In this document: positions 22,758 to 33,056 of the stretch, in pieces
How positions within the stretch are numbered: the first letter of the stretch is position 1
Layout: each line of letters opens with the position of its first letter
From: Aselliscus stoliczkanus
Lineage: Eukaryota; Chordata; Mammalia; Chiroptera; Hipposideridae
Length of the DNA stretch: 64,000 bases
NCBI GenBank assembly: GCA_033961575.1
Contig: CM066727.1
Location: forward strand, 122,438,434 to 122,502,433
Direction of reading: 5' to 3'
Notes under the pieces: generated by a model
Database searches by the model: none
What the model saw: the letters and a program-made list of their open reading frames with translations, nothing else
Told to the model about the DNA's origin: nothing
Position numbers and translations under genes: made by a program

Positions 22758-23414
22758 ACTATACCTGGCTTCCGAGAGCCGGAAGGGAGCAGTAGGGACT
22801 ATGGAGAGCTGTGATGACCCTGGGCAGTAATGTTTTCACCTAAGTATTTTTGATGTACTGTGTTCAGATTAGGACATTATCAAAGCCATATTTAGGGCCA
22901 TAAGAAAAGTGTATTGGGATTAACCATTTCTGGTTAGAATGAAATACTGGCTGTGTTTACAGTCTTCACTCTGAAGATAGTCTCACTGCCAATGTATAAC
23001 TTCCTTCATTTTCAAGCTTCTTATGTGGTGCTGTGTTTTTCTGGAGCACAGTGTTTTGCATTGCCATTGTAAAAAGTTACCCAGGCCTCTGATGCCTGTT
23101 TACCTTTGCACAGAAGGAATACAGTGGATGTTAATATACCAGAGGTCTCCTGACTGGTGGTCAGGAGATGCGGATGTCATTGAAGGAAGTGGTTGAAATC
23201 GATACACTGACTGTCTCTCTCCAGCCCTGCTGATTCAGTGTTTCCTTTTGAGAGTCTTCTGTTGTTCCTCTTTGATACATAGACGGAGGATACCAGTATT
23301 CGTCAGAGCAGACATTTTCACAAGTTAGAGGGGCTATAATGTGATCATGAGAGATGTCAATTACTTTTCCAGAACAAATATTTCAAATTGAAATAGCTCA
23401 TGCATAGAAAACTT

Positions 23415-23600
23415 CTAATTCTGTTCTCCACCGTGGCTGTATGTTGTAATCACCTGGACAGTTCAAAAGCATACAAATGTCTAGCTCTTGTCCCCAGAGG
23501 ATTCACTCAACATTGCTCTGGGATAAGGCCCTGGCATCGGTCTTTTGAGCACCCCATATGATTCTGTTTTATAGCCAGGGTTTAGATCCACTAAATACAG
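23415..23600 (+). mobile_element. MER5A-type element
   Basis: It has GGCTGTATGTTGTAATCACC, GAGGATTCACTC and the AAGGCCCTGGCATCGGT region, in the order of MER5A. Diverged. Confidence 0.6.
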
Positions 23601-24099
23601 GGTAAGATTATTCAGCTTCATGCCAAATTGAGTCTTGCTTGGCTTGTTCCCCATATTGCTGTGACTTGCCCACCTGTTGCATTCAGTGTTGGGTCCCTCA
23701 AGGCCTCTCCCAAGTGAATCTTTGCCTTCTCCACTCTTTCAGCGTCATGACCCATTTCTCCTTCTTTTTACCTGATTCAAGAATACATGAATCATTTTAT
23801 GCTTTATTGAACACCTCTATGATTTTTTATCTGTACTTTTGAAGGGCTGGCTTTCTTTTATGTATGAACGAGGTTGAAAGCAGGCACAGCACACGTGCAA
23901 GATGGGAACGGCTAGTAGCAAGTTAAGTGAACATGTTCTCATTCACTTAATTACAGATGACTGGGCCTCTAATCACTGCTGTGTTTATAACTGTACTGAA
24001 CTGTAATTAGAAATAAATTAAAGTATAACTATGTTTTAGATGGCAGATAAATGGAGTTAACCAGTGCTAAAGGTGTTGGTGACATATGAATCATCAGCC

Positions 24100-24190
24100 T
24101 TAGCATGTGGAACTGTGAGAATTTGTGCTTGTTAAAGTGTTGGCAAAATGCTTGACTCATAGTAGGCATTCAAGAAATGATAGAATATAT
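24100..24190 (+). repeat. Possible MIR/L2 3' end fragment
   Basis: TTGACTCATAGTAGGCATTC followed by AAGAAATGATAG resembles the shared end of old L2 and MIR copies. Short and weak. Confidence 0.4.
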
Positions 24191-24659
24191 TACCAGCATG
24201 ACTACTATTTTTAGTCATAATCTATAATATGGCATATGAAAGCAAAAATATTAAATTATGATATTTTTTTAAAAATTTGTTACCTTCAGAGGATGATAGG
24301 GCATCAATTCATTATCTTGGAACATGTTGACTAAAATAACCAAGCATTTATCCTACTTTTCCTCTGTGAACTCCACCACTGGGTAACCAAATATTAGATG
24401 AACAAAGTGTCTCTGATTTATAAATTATTCCAATTATAATTTTTAAATGATGGAATTAGAATATCATCATTTGCAATCCTCAAGAATTAATAGATCTTGA
24501 CATTGAGTAGTTACACACATCATGAAGAGAAATGACCAAACTTTAGTAATGTGTCTTCTGATGAAAGGATAGACCACCACTTACAGCCTTACCAAGGGAT
24601 CGAACCTAAATCTTAAGCAAGCCTTTGAATCCAGCCATCAATTAACAGAACATAAGGAG

Positions 24660-25135
24660 TGTGAAAGAACAGACTGTACTGTACCCTGAGTGTGCCATTC
24701 CTGACATCCAGGCTGGTAGAAACTTTCCAGGTCAAATGGTCTGAGCCTGTCGACAGACAAATTGTAAGGAAAAGAAAGGGAAGGGGTAGGAACCTACACA
24801 TTAAAAGAGACTTTAAATGACATATCAAATCTTGAAAATGAGGAAGACAGTATTATCGTGTCCAGGGATGTACACCTGAAAGATTAAATGATAAAGAAAT
24901 GCAAGCAAGTGATTACTATAGTGGTCAGGATAGTAGCTACTATGGGGGGGACAGGGGCGGTGATTCGAGGGCACAAGGAAGGCATTGGGGGGGCAGTGTT
25001 CTCGTCCTTGACCTGGGTGCTGGTTATCATTGTTTTTCTTATGAGAATTCATTAAGTGACATGTGTTTTATGCAGCTTCCTAAATCTGTTTTATTTCATA
25101 ATAAATTTTTTTAAAAAGATGTAAAAGACTAAAGA
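24660..25135 (+). mobile_element. Old L1 3' end, sense
   Basis: The 3' UTR-like text CCTTGACCTGGGTGCTGGTT near 25006, followed by TTCATTAAGTGACATGTG and an A-rich end with AATAAATTTTTTTAAAAAG near 25100, matches old mammalian L1 3' ends. Confidence 0.6.
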
Positions 25136-25229
25136 TGAAGTAGTCAACATCACAAAAAAATTGGATTTCCCAATGTGTGTGTTTGTGTATATGTGGTCAC
25201 ACTCATTTATTAGCTGAAGGAGTTAGACT

Positions 25230-25345
25230 AGTTGAGCTTCATCGAGCCCTAGATGCCAGGCACTAGCTGAAGCCTTGTCCATGCATTATTTCATTCAGTC
25301 TTCCTAACAGCCCTATGAGGTGCTGTATCTTTTGGGTGTGAGAAC
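25230..25345 (+). repeat. MIR fragment
   Basis: It contains AGATGCCAGGCACTAGCTGA, ATTATTTCATTCAGTCTTCC and AGCCCTATGAGGTGCTG in MIR order. Confidence 0.7.
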
Positions 25346-25842
25346 TGGTGGCAATCATCATGACATTTTCAAAGTCAACTAAGTATCCAGCTGTCTAGGG
25401 TGGTATAGGTATGGTCCATCATAAACTGATTGTGATGGTGTGACCAGTGATGATATTTAGTAGCACCTGGGCTGGGCAGGTGACATTCGTGCCCCCCACC
25501 CTGACCCCATTCCCCACACTCCCATGTAGCCTGTGGCACCACTCAGATCACTGTGTGGCCTCTTGCCTGGCATTGATGCTTTGGAAGATCAGACATAAGG
25601 ATTGTCTACAGAGACTGTTCTTTTATTCCTTTTTCCTCAGATGCATCAGGTCTTTTTCTTTTACTGACGCTGTTTGACAGTGCTTTGCACTGTGGTCGGG
25701 TCAGAAGCAGAGGAAATTCCGGGCTTATTTTTGAGCCACTTCCTGGTGGGCACTGCAGTCCTCAGCTCATCTGTGGAGATGATCATCAGCATCCTCACCG
25801 CCAGGTCCCCAGCCATTGATTATTTTGTTCTCCTTTTTGCAG

Positions 25843-25947
25843 ACTGTTTCAATCTTGGAGCAGCGACTGACTTTGACAGAGGATAAGCTGAAAGACTGCC
25901 TTGAAAATCAGCAAAAGCTTTGCAATGCTATCCAACACAAAAGTTAA
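25843..25947 (+). CDS. POC1B: POC1B terminal coding exon
   Basis: The exon starts right after the acceptor AG at 25841-25842 and encodes 34 residues plus TAA. It continues the phase-0 frame of the exon at 22317-22535, so the junction reads VLTQ then TVSILEQR. The peptide is the conserved POC1 coiled coil ([18 protein letters not shown]) followed by a short divergent end, CNAIQHKS. This coiled coil is shared by POC1A and POC1B and mediates centriolar partner binding. The [10 protein letters not shown] form and terminal KS favour POC1B; POC1A carries KQCLENQQL and a different end. Length of the tail equals that of human POC1B as I recall it. Confidence 0.96.
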   Translation, partial: TVSILEQRLTLTEDKLKDCLENQQKLCNAIQHKS

Positions 25948-26164
25948 ACAGAAAACTATGAGCAGAGGCAAGATAAACCAACACATGTTCCTATACACAG
26001 AAAGGCATAGGCTTCGTGTGACGCATCCGTGCTCTGATTATCATGACATTTCTGAAAGGACAAGCAACAGAACAAAAGGCAGGAGAGGCATAATTATGGG
26101 CTAATTTAAACATGCAAATCAATGTCAAGGACTAATTCAGATCATTACCATTTATGATTGCAGT

Positions 26165-26170
26165 AATAAA
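26165..26170 (+). terminator. POC1B: Possible proximal polyadenylation signal of POC1B
   Basis: AATAAA about 220 bases after the stop codon. Downstream sequence is only moderately GT-rich, so use is uncertain. Confidence 0.4.
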
Positions 26171-27335
26171 GTGATAAGCATTCGAGTGCCTCTATATTTT
26201 CCCCATGTTATTTAAATGTCAGTTTTCATTTATAGTCCAAATCTACCAGGAAAGTAACCAAATCTCTGGATTTCATTGTTAAATCATTTCAAATTGACCA
26301 TGTTCAGGCAACTCCTTAAAGCAATTAATGTATTCTTTTCGTGAACACCCTTGGGATAAAATAATTCACATACCGCTAAAACAGCATCCTATATGTAGAG
26401 AATGAGTTAATGTTCTGTCTTGCATCTCTTTCAGTTCAAAGAAAACATTTATCCTTTCTTACCAATGCCTTGGAAAGATAATCTTATAAAAATTCCCAAA
26501 ACACAGAATTTCCACAGCAGGAATACACTTAACTTTAACAATAATAGTACGTGCATGACAGAGGTCAGTGGGGTTTTATTTAATTTATGGTGTGTGTTGT
26601 TTATCCTTTGACCAACCTGAAAGAAAATGAAGAGTTAAAAATATGTGAAGCACACATATCTTTTCTTTCACAGATGAATTCACTGAATGATTTAAGTTGT
26701 ACTCAAACCTGCGATCCCAGTTTACAAAGATTATGTTTGTATGATTTCATTATGCTCCAAAACCTGAATGAAGCAACAGCAGTATTTAAAAATACACACA
26801 CACGTATGTTCACATGCTTCAGAAATGTTGCTCAGGGTTATTTTGGCAGCTGAATTACAAGTACTTAAAATAAAATTCGTATCATCTTCTTCCTATTTTT
26901 TTTTTTTAATGAATTGTGATTTGAAACTAAATGAAAATGAGCCAGGCTGATGTTAGCTCGCTTTTCTGTGAACCTGTACAAAGAACAAAGAAGGTGGGAG
27001 AAGGCAGTCCACATTTATGATGTCTGTAGGTAACATGGGGAAACGCTATCTATTTATGTTATGGAAAACAAGAAAAAGTGGAACCCTATTTGTGTAGGTG
27101 TCTATATTTAGAAGTTTTTCTCAAAGCAATTCCAATTGTATCTCTGAGATGTTTTTTTTAATCATCTCATTGTGTGTTTTAAGTGCCTTTTTATATTACA
27201 CTAAGTGTGAACTTCTAGACATTCTTAAGAGTAGTTTATAAAGACCAGTGACACTGTATTTTTATAACCTCATTAAGAAGATTAAGAAATGAAATGTCAT
27301 ACTGATTTTTGTTTACTCTTTTTTATGCTGCAAAC

Positions 27336-27341
27336 AATAAA
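27336..27341 (+). terminator. POC1B: Likely distal polyadenylation signal of POC1B
   Basis: AATAAA with a following GACATTTTACCTATTAAAA and then TTGTGCTTTTTTTTTAATG, a G/T-rich downstream element. This position would give a 3' UTR of about 1.4 kb. Confidence 0.6.
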
Positions 27342-27429
27342 GACATTTTACCTATTAAAAAAGTTGTGCTTTTTTTTTAATGATTAAAACCTGGAAATAC
27401 TAAACTTCTTATCATCTAGCTCACTCAAC

Positions 27430-27600
27430 TTTAATGTGCATAACAACCTTCTGAAAAACTTGTCAAAAAACGGTTTCCTGGGCCCCACTCCAAGTTTAGG
27501 ATTCACTGGGTCGGTGGGGCCCGATGATTTGCATCTCTCAGAAGCTCCCTGTGAGGTTGATGTTGGCCTGAGGTTTGCACTGTAGAAACCATTGATCTAG
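27430..27600 (+). mobile_element. MER5A-type element
   Basis: GGTTTCCTGGGCCCCACTCC, AGGATTCACTGGGTCGGTGG, GATTTGCATCTCTCAGAAG and a terminal CACTGTAGAAACC follow the MER5A order. Confidence 0.75.
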
Positions 27601-27734
27601 CTATGGCCACTTCTTAACGACATGTTGTTGCCACATAATTTTAGTTATCACAGACCTTTATAAGTGATATAAAAACAGTGATGAATGAAATAAATTAAAA
27701 TGCCTTGAAACTTTTTCAAGAGAATCATTTAATC

Positions 27735-28150
27735 CTCACCCTCTCCCCCATTTTTTAAAAGCACTTGCAGATTCTCCCTGGTATTTACCAGATTCCATCC
27801 TCTCATCTTTCCTAACTTGTATATTCACTGTCTGATCAACATCTCCACTTGGAAGACTAGTAGGCATCTCTAAATATGTCCAAAACCAAACGTTTGCCAC
27901 ACACCCCCAGCCACTACCCACCAGCCAGCTCCTTTCCTAGCCTTCCCATCTCAGTAAGTGGCAACTCGCCTTCCTGCTGCTTAGGCTAAAGACCTTGAAG
28001 TCATCCTTTACTCTTGTCTCTCACACCCCACATTCCATTCCTTCAGCAAAACTTGTCTGAACATATGAAGCAAATAATCACTTCTCACCACCTGCATCAC
28101 CCACTAAGGCCAAGACACCATCATCTCTTACCTGGATAACTACAGTTACT
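27735..28150 (+). mobile_element. L2 fragment (left half), sense
   Basis: L2 text in order: CAACATCTCCACTTGGAAGA near 27838, GTAGGCATCTCTAAATATGT, CATCTCAGTAAGTGGCAACT, TTGAAGTCATCCTTTACTCT and CACCATCATCTCTTACCTGG near 28118. It breaks off at a GGATAACTAC point and resumes at about 28690, implying an insertion between. Confidence 0.75.
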
Positions 28151-28154
28151 GTTA

Positions 28155-28645
28155 CCTTAGGCAGAAAAACAGGGTTGCAGAGATGGGGCGGGGAAAGGAA
28201 GGAGGATGTGAGGGAGACAAAGCAAAGGGAGGAGATGAGATCATTCCTAAGAAAAGGTGCAGCTACAGCGAATTGTAATGGATTGTAACACTTAGCATTG
28301 CAGGAAAAAATCGTCACCCCCCCCTCCAGTGTCACCGTGACAGTTCCATCAAGGGCCCAGAAAGAACAAGGGAATCCCACCTCCCGACAGGAAGAAGTGG
28401 TCAGCAGGGACAGCAGGACTGGCCTGGGAACACCTGTAATGGCCACCCCTAAAACTTGAATTTTTTGCGCCTTCTTGAATAAAATCCTAAGCTTCTTTGT
28501 TCTTTAGAGCAGTTGCTGTCCTCCTGGCCTGCCCACTCCCATTATTTTGGAAGTGTATGCTTTTTTTTTAACTTAAATATATCTACTGCTGGCTTGGCTT
28601 TGTTTGCGTGACTCATTCAGTACGTCCTGGAATTCCTTCCTGCAA
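28155..28645 (+). mobile_element. Candidate solo LTR inserted into L2
   Basis: About 500 bases split one L2 copy. They include an AATAAAATCCTAAGC signal near 28480 followed by GCTTCTTTGTTCTT, and an end near 28645 with TTTGCGTGACTCATTCAG, features usual for the R-U5 part of an LTR. I could not fix the TG...CA ends or a TSD, and did not recognise the family. Confidence 0.4.
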
Positions 28646-28679
28646 GGTACATGAACTCATTCCGCCTCCCACCCCATTC

Positions 28680-29235
28680 CGCCCCCCAGCATCATTATCT
28701 CCTAACTGTCTCCCTCTTGTCACCCTTGTATGGCAGGCCAGAGTGGTTTGTGAAAAGCCTCTTTGTGGCTCTTTGCCTCAAAACCCTTTAAGTCTTCCCA
28801 TATTAGAACGAAAGCCCAAGACTTGGCAGTCTGTGATACGCTCTCCTACCCGCTCCTCTGGGACCTGGTGCCCTCCCCCTTGGGTCATCCTCACTTGCTG
28901 TTCTCTGGCCATAGTGACCTCTGCTTGCCTTTGAGGAGGCAAACCAGCTCCCACCTGAGGGCATTTGTATTTACCACTGGACCGCTCTGTCCCCAGGTAT
29001 CCGTCATAACATCCCCAGCCCAGCTGACAGGCTGCCTTTTCAGATGTGCCCTCCCTAAGTGCCCATGATTAAACAGTAACCCCATCCCCTCCCTGCATAT
29101 CTGGTACAACACAGATTGCAATACAGCTGCAGGTTCTTCCACTTTGACCTGACCTCAAAAAGCAAGGACTGTCAGGGTTAGATTCCCTACCCAGCACCTT
29201 ATCTCATTCATAGGAGGAGATAAACGAATAGGTGT
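28680..29235 (+). mobile_element. L2 fragment (right half to 3' end), sense
   Basis: It resumes the L2 text with CTCCTAACTGTCTCCCTCTT at about 28698, then AAACCCTTTAAGTCTTCCCA and ACCAGGTGCCC-like text. It closes with the L2 3' region near 29160-29235 (AGCAAGGACTGTCAGGG, TAGGTGTTGAATACATGAGG). Confidence 0.65.
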
Positions 29236-29439
29236 TGAATACATGAGGAGTTTTCAGTTATTCAAGGGGCTTTTAAACATTGCTCTTCACTTAGAGCCCA
29301 AAGCAGTAAAACCTAGACGAGTGAACTGGAATAAATAACATTTCTGTTTTAGATGCTTTGGATCTAAATTTAGCTGTAAATTTTAGGTGCTTGGTGTTTG
29401 GGGCTGAGTGGGCCTTGCTCTGACCCGTGTGTGGCATAG

Positions 29440-29660
29440 CTCAGTCGTTATATGCGCGGTTTTGAAGCCAGAAAGACTTGGGTGAAAATTCTGGCTTTGC
29501 TTTTCTCTGCAGTGTGACTTCTAGGAAGGTGCTCACAAAGCTTAAGTTTCCTTAACTGTAGAAGGTGAACATAATAACGTAAATAGTGTTTGTGAAATGA
29601 TTAGTACAGTATCTGTAACAGAGCTAAGTACTCGAGAAATCTAGCTATTGTGGCTATGAA
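29440..29660 (+). repeat. MIR element
   Basis: A nearly full MIR: GGTTTTGAAGCCAGAAAGAC, GTGTGACTTCTAGGAAGGTG, TTTCCTTAACTGTAGAAGG, AGTACAGTATCTGTAACAG and GTACTCGAGAAATCTAGC. Confidence 0.75.
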
Positions 29661-29789
29661 CCATTTTGTTCCTCTGGACGGAATTTCTGAATAATACGAT
29701 TTCAATTACAACTATGGAAGACATACAGGGACTGTTATTAAGTTGTGTGGATGAAACAAAGGGGTTCTATAGAAAGTAACCTCACAGAG

Positions 29790-30170
29790 GGAACTGATCA
29801 TAAATTTCTAACAGGGTAGTCAGGCCCAGCCATATAACTTCTTTCTTAAAAGGCCTAGCTTTGGGCAAGCCGTGTCCATTGTTTCTGTGCATCTAGGTTA
29901 GCACACCTTTGAAACGCCTCCTTTCAAACCTCTCCTGCTAATACCTGCCTACCCTCAAGAATTTAACACTCTTGTAATCCAATCCTGGCCTTGCTTTCTC
30001 CTACCTTCATGTAATCTTCCTTATGTTTCCTCCTTAATTTCAAATGCATAAAAGAAAGTACAAAGCTGTTATTCTCCGAAGCATTCGAGATCTTGCTTCC
30101 TAGCATATATCATCAGTTTGGCTCAAATAAACTCTTATAAAAATTCTCTACAGGTTTGGATGTTCTTATG
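29790..30170 (+). mobile_element. Candidate ERV-type solo LTR
   Basis: The right part has GCATAAAAGAAAG (TATA-like), GATCTTGCTTCCTAGCATAT, then GGCTCAAATAAACTCTTATA with AATAAA near 30126 and a following CTCTACAGGTTTGG. This order is like the R region of a class I or III LTR. Ends and TSD were not resolved, and the family is not named. Confidence 0.45.
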
Positions 30171-31746
30171 TCAACAGTGGTAATAAATGAAAGCTTGATA
30201 TTTCATCCAAAGTTAATGTTTCATTTTTAAAAGCTCAACAAAAAGGATAAATCTATGTAGGAAATTAGCCTTCCTTACCTACAGGTTCAGGCTATTAAGT
30301 AACCCCAGGGGAACTCAGCCTGAGAATAAAAAATGCCATAATTATCCTAAATAAAGGTAAGACAAAAACAGGAAGTGGGAGAAGGGCCTGGAATGTGGAC
30401 CAACCTGGAACTCCTATCCTCGCTGCTGACAGCTTGGAGAACAGGTAGGATTTGCTCACTGCCTTTTCACTAAAGACAAGGCCATCCCAATCCTCACATA
30501 ACATTTCATTCATGTGTAGAGCAAACTTGGGAGTTTGTTGTTCCCAAAATGAATCCTATGCATCTAAGAGGATTAGGAGATAAACCATCTCTCCCCAGGT
30601 AGAAATATTTGGTGGCTGAGAGAAAAAAAAAAAATTATAATATTTGGAGGTGTTGACAAATAATCATGCTCAGCTCAATAGCAAATTTAATAATAAAAAC
30701 AGATGAGCCTATCGTATTTAAGTGGAATTATACCATCAATACATTATATACTTCATTTTCTCTGATAACTTATACAACATTTTGCCTTAGCAAGTCACGA
30801 AGCTTTAACTTCATGCACCAGAGGATTTATGAATGTACACTGAATCGAGGAAAACTGTATAATTGCCAGGTTGTCCTCTATAAGCCCCAACAGTGACTCA
30901 GCCAGGTAACACAATGGCAGCCTGGCCTTACTAGGAAAATATGTCAGTGGCTTGCCAAGAGGCAGTGGTTAATCAGGGTGGAGAAGGTGCCCACAACTGC
31001 GTGTTTCTTTGCAAAGGACATCTGCTGCGTTTTCTTTTGGGTCAAATCTCAAACTTGTTCCTATTAAAAATAAAGACTCCTATTTGAGGTTCTTCTGATA
31101 GTAAAGCGGATTTAACAACAAAAGCAGTAGGCGAAATAACTTGATCATCTAAAACCTCTAAATTTATAAAGCAAAAATACGTGAATAGAAACAATTGGTA
31201 GAAATGCAACACCTAATTGGGAATATCAACAGTTGAGAAGTAGAATTTAGAGAATCCATGTGGCATGAAATTACACAAAATTAATAAGACAGATTTAACG
31301 TCAAAGATCTATATGGACATATGAGCAAATAGGTTTTTGCCCACGTGTATTTTAAACAAAAATTGACCATGTTTGGTACCACACAATATAAGTCATAGCT
31401 CTATACTCCATATATCCAGAGAGATAATCATAAAATTAGAAATAACAAAATGAAATGCTCAATCACATAAGAAGTACAGAAAGGAAAACTTAAATTCCAC
31501 TAAATCATATTTGGGCCAGAGAGAAGTCCCCAAAATGTAGCAAAGACAATTTTTTAAGTACAAATAGAAAAGCAATTAAATGGGATACTGCCAAAACAAT
31601 GAAAAGAGGAACCAAGCATCTTCCTAAAAATATAAACAGAAAAGGCAGTAAGCAAATAATACCTGTTCTCCAAGTGGAGAAAGGAAAATATAACAAAGTT
31701 AAAATAAGAAATGTAAAAAATTGTTCCTCTTTGAAATTTTAGTCCT
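30171..31746. other. Intergenic sequence, nothing recognised with confidence
   Basis: No exon was seen. The A-rich stretch 31080-31740 may be a remnant of a very old L1 ORF2 in sense, but it is too decayed to call. Confidence 0.4.
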
Positions 31747-32565
31747 TAACTAAGAAAAAAAATGTTTTATTTATTATTTATTATTTATTTATTTATTTAT
31801 TAAACTTTTTGGGATGACATTGGTTAGTAAAATTATATAGGTTTCCAGTGTACATTTTTATAATACATCATCCATATATTGCATTGTGCTCACCACCCAG
31901 AGTCAGTTCTCCTTCCATCACTATATATTTGACCCCTTTTACCTACTTCTGCCACCTCCCCTCCTTCCTTCCCTCAGGTAACCACTAAACTGTTGTCTAT
32001 GTCTGTGAGTTTTTGTTTCTTTGTTTTTCTATTTTGTTCCTTTGTTTCTTTCAGTTTTATATCCCACATGTCAGTGAAATCATATGGTTCTTGACTTTTT
32101 CTGTCTGACTTATTAGCATAATAATCTCAAGATCCATCCATGTTGCCACAAATGGCAGCATTTCATCATTTTCTGTGGCTGAGTAATATTCCATTGTGCA
32201 TATGTGCCATGTCTTTTTACCCAATCATCTATGGAAGGACACTTTGGTTGTTTCCATATCCTGGCTACCATAACTAATGCTGCAATGAACATCAGGGTAC
32301 ATACAAGATATGATAATTAAGTTCACGAACTTGTTGCAACGATGTTGATAACCTTTCTGATATCAGAGGGATTATTCATTATGAATTTGTACCAACTGGA
32401 CAGACAGTTAACCAAGTTTACTATTTGGAAGCACTGAAAAGGCTGCATGAAAAAGACAAAAGCTAGCTGAACTTCCCACCAACAATCCATGGCTTTTGCA
32501 TCATGACAATGCACCAGCTTACAAGGCACTGTCTGTGAGCGAGTTTTTAGTCAGTCAACAAATTA

Positions 32566-32643
32566 TTGGAAAACCCTCCCTACTCACCTGATCTGGCCCC
32601 CAAGGACTTCTTTCTTTACCCAAAGATAAAAGAAATATTGAAA
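32566..32643 (+). pseudogene. Mariner transposase catalytic-region remnant
   Basis: The frame reads PPYSPDLAPKDFFLYPKIKE, the third-aspartate (D34D) block of mariner transposases, then runs into the LTR. The preceding aspartate block (HDNAPAY) is in a different frame at about 32500-32520. So the transposase cannot be active. Confidence 0.88.
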
Positions 32644-33056
32644 GTGGTAGGTCGGCCAGTAAAGGAACGCATACAGTCAGGCAAGTTAAGAAAGTTTAAG
32701 AAAGTCTATTTTATTAAGAGAGAGTCTATCAGGTTGAGCAAAGATGGCTACAGCACAGGCTGCACGTCTAAAGGAGACATGCAGCCCCGAGGGAGGGGGT
32801 GCGGAGGGTTATATAGGGCGGTGATGACAGGGCAGTTTTATTTGAACAGAAAATGCTGACTGCCTGTATGCCAGTAGCTGTCTTGGGGCATTTTCTGTTA
32901 TCACAAGCTGGGTTCCGTCTGCAGGTGCAGGCCAACAGACATTTTGTTGTTTTCTTGCAGACATGGCTCTGTCTGTAAGTTAAGGTCTCTGAGACCTAAC
33001 ATTCAGAGACCTAACATCAAGTCAAGGTCTTTAACAGTCAGAGACCTAACAGAAAG
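32640..33056 (-). mobile_element. Solo LTR of an endogenous retrovirus inside the mariner
   Basis: The LTR occupies 32645-33051 (407 bases), begins TG and ends CA, and is flanked by the 5-bp duplication GAAAG at 32640-32644 and 33052-33056. Read on the minus strand it has a TATATAA box (32809-32815) and an AATAAA signal (32710-32715) in the right order for U3, R and U5. No viral genes are present, so it is the product of recombination between two LTRs or a lone LTR. I do not name the family. Confidence 0.92.
32809..32815 (-). promoter_or_regulatory. TATA box of the solo LTR
   Basis: TATATAA on the minus strand, followed by GC-rich sequence and, about 95 bases further, AATAAA. The spacing fits an LTR promoter and R region. 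Confidence 0.7.

Larger units (their letters stand above)
22536..25842 (+). other. POC1B: Last intron of POC1B
   Basis: The intron starts GTGGGT after the penultimate exon and ends with TTTTGTTCTCCTTTTTGCAG at 25823-25842, a strong acceptor. It contains a CA repeat, a MER5A copy, an old L1 3' end and MIR pieces. Length is about 3.3 kb. Confidence 0.93.
25948..27355 (+). other. POC1B: POC1B 3' UTR (approximate end)
   Basis: The sequence follows the POC1B stop codon. It is AT-rich, has no recognisable transposon, and includes a poly(T/A)-rich stretch near 26895. The end is inferred from the polyadenylation signal at 27336-27341. An inner signal at 26165-26170 could give a shorter form. The end is not proven by sequence alone. 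Confidence 0.7.

Noticed and set aside
30295..30513. A minus-strand frame with a hydrophobic end, considered as an endogenous retroviral envelope remnant
   Set aside because: No family motif, no neighbouring viral genes and too short to support.
32566..32859. A 97-codon plus-strand frame as a gene
   Set aside because: It starts as mariner transposase and runs into the LTR; a chance joining of two mobile elements.
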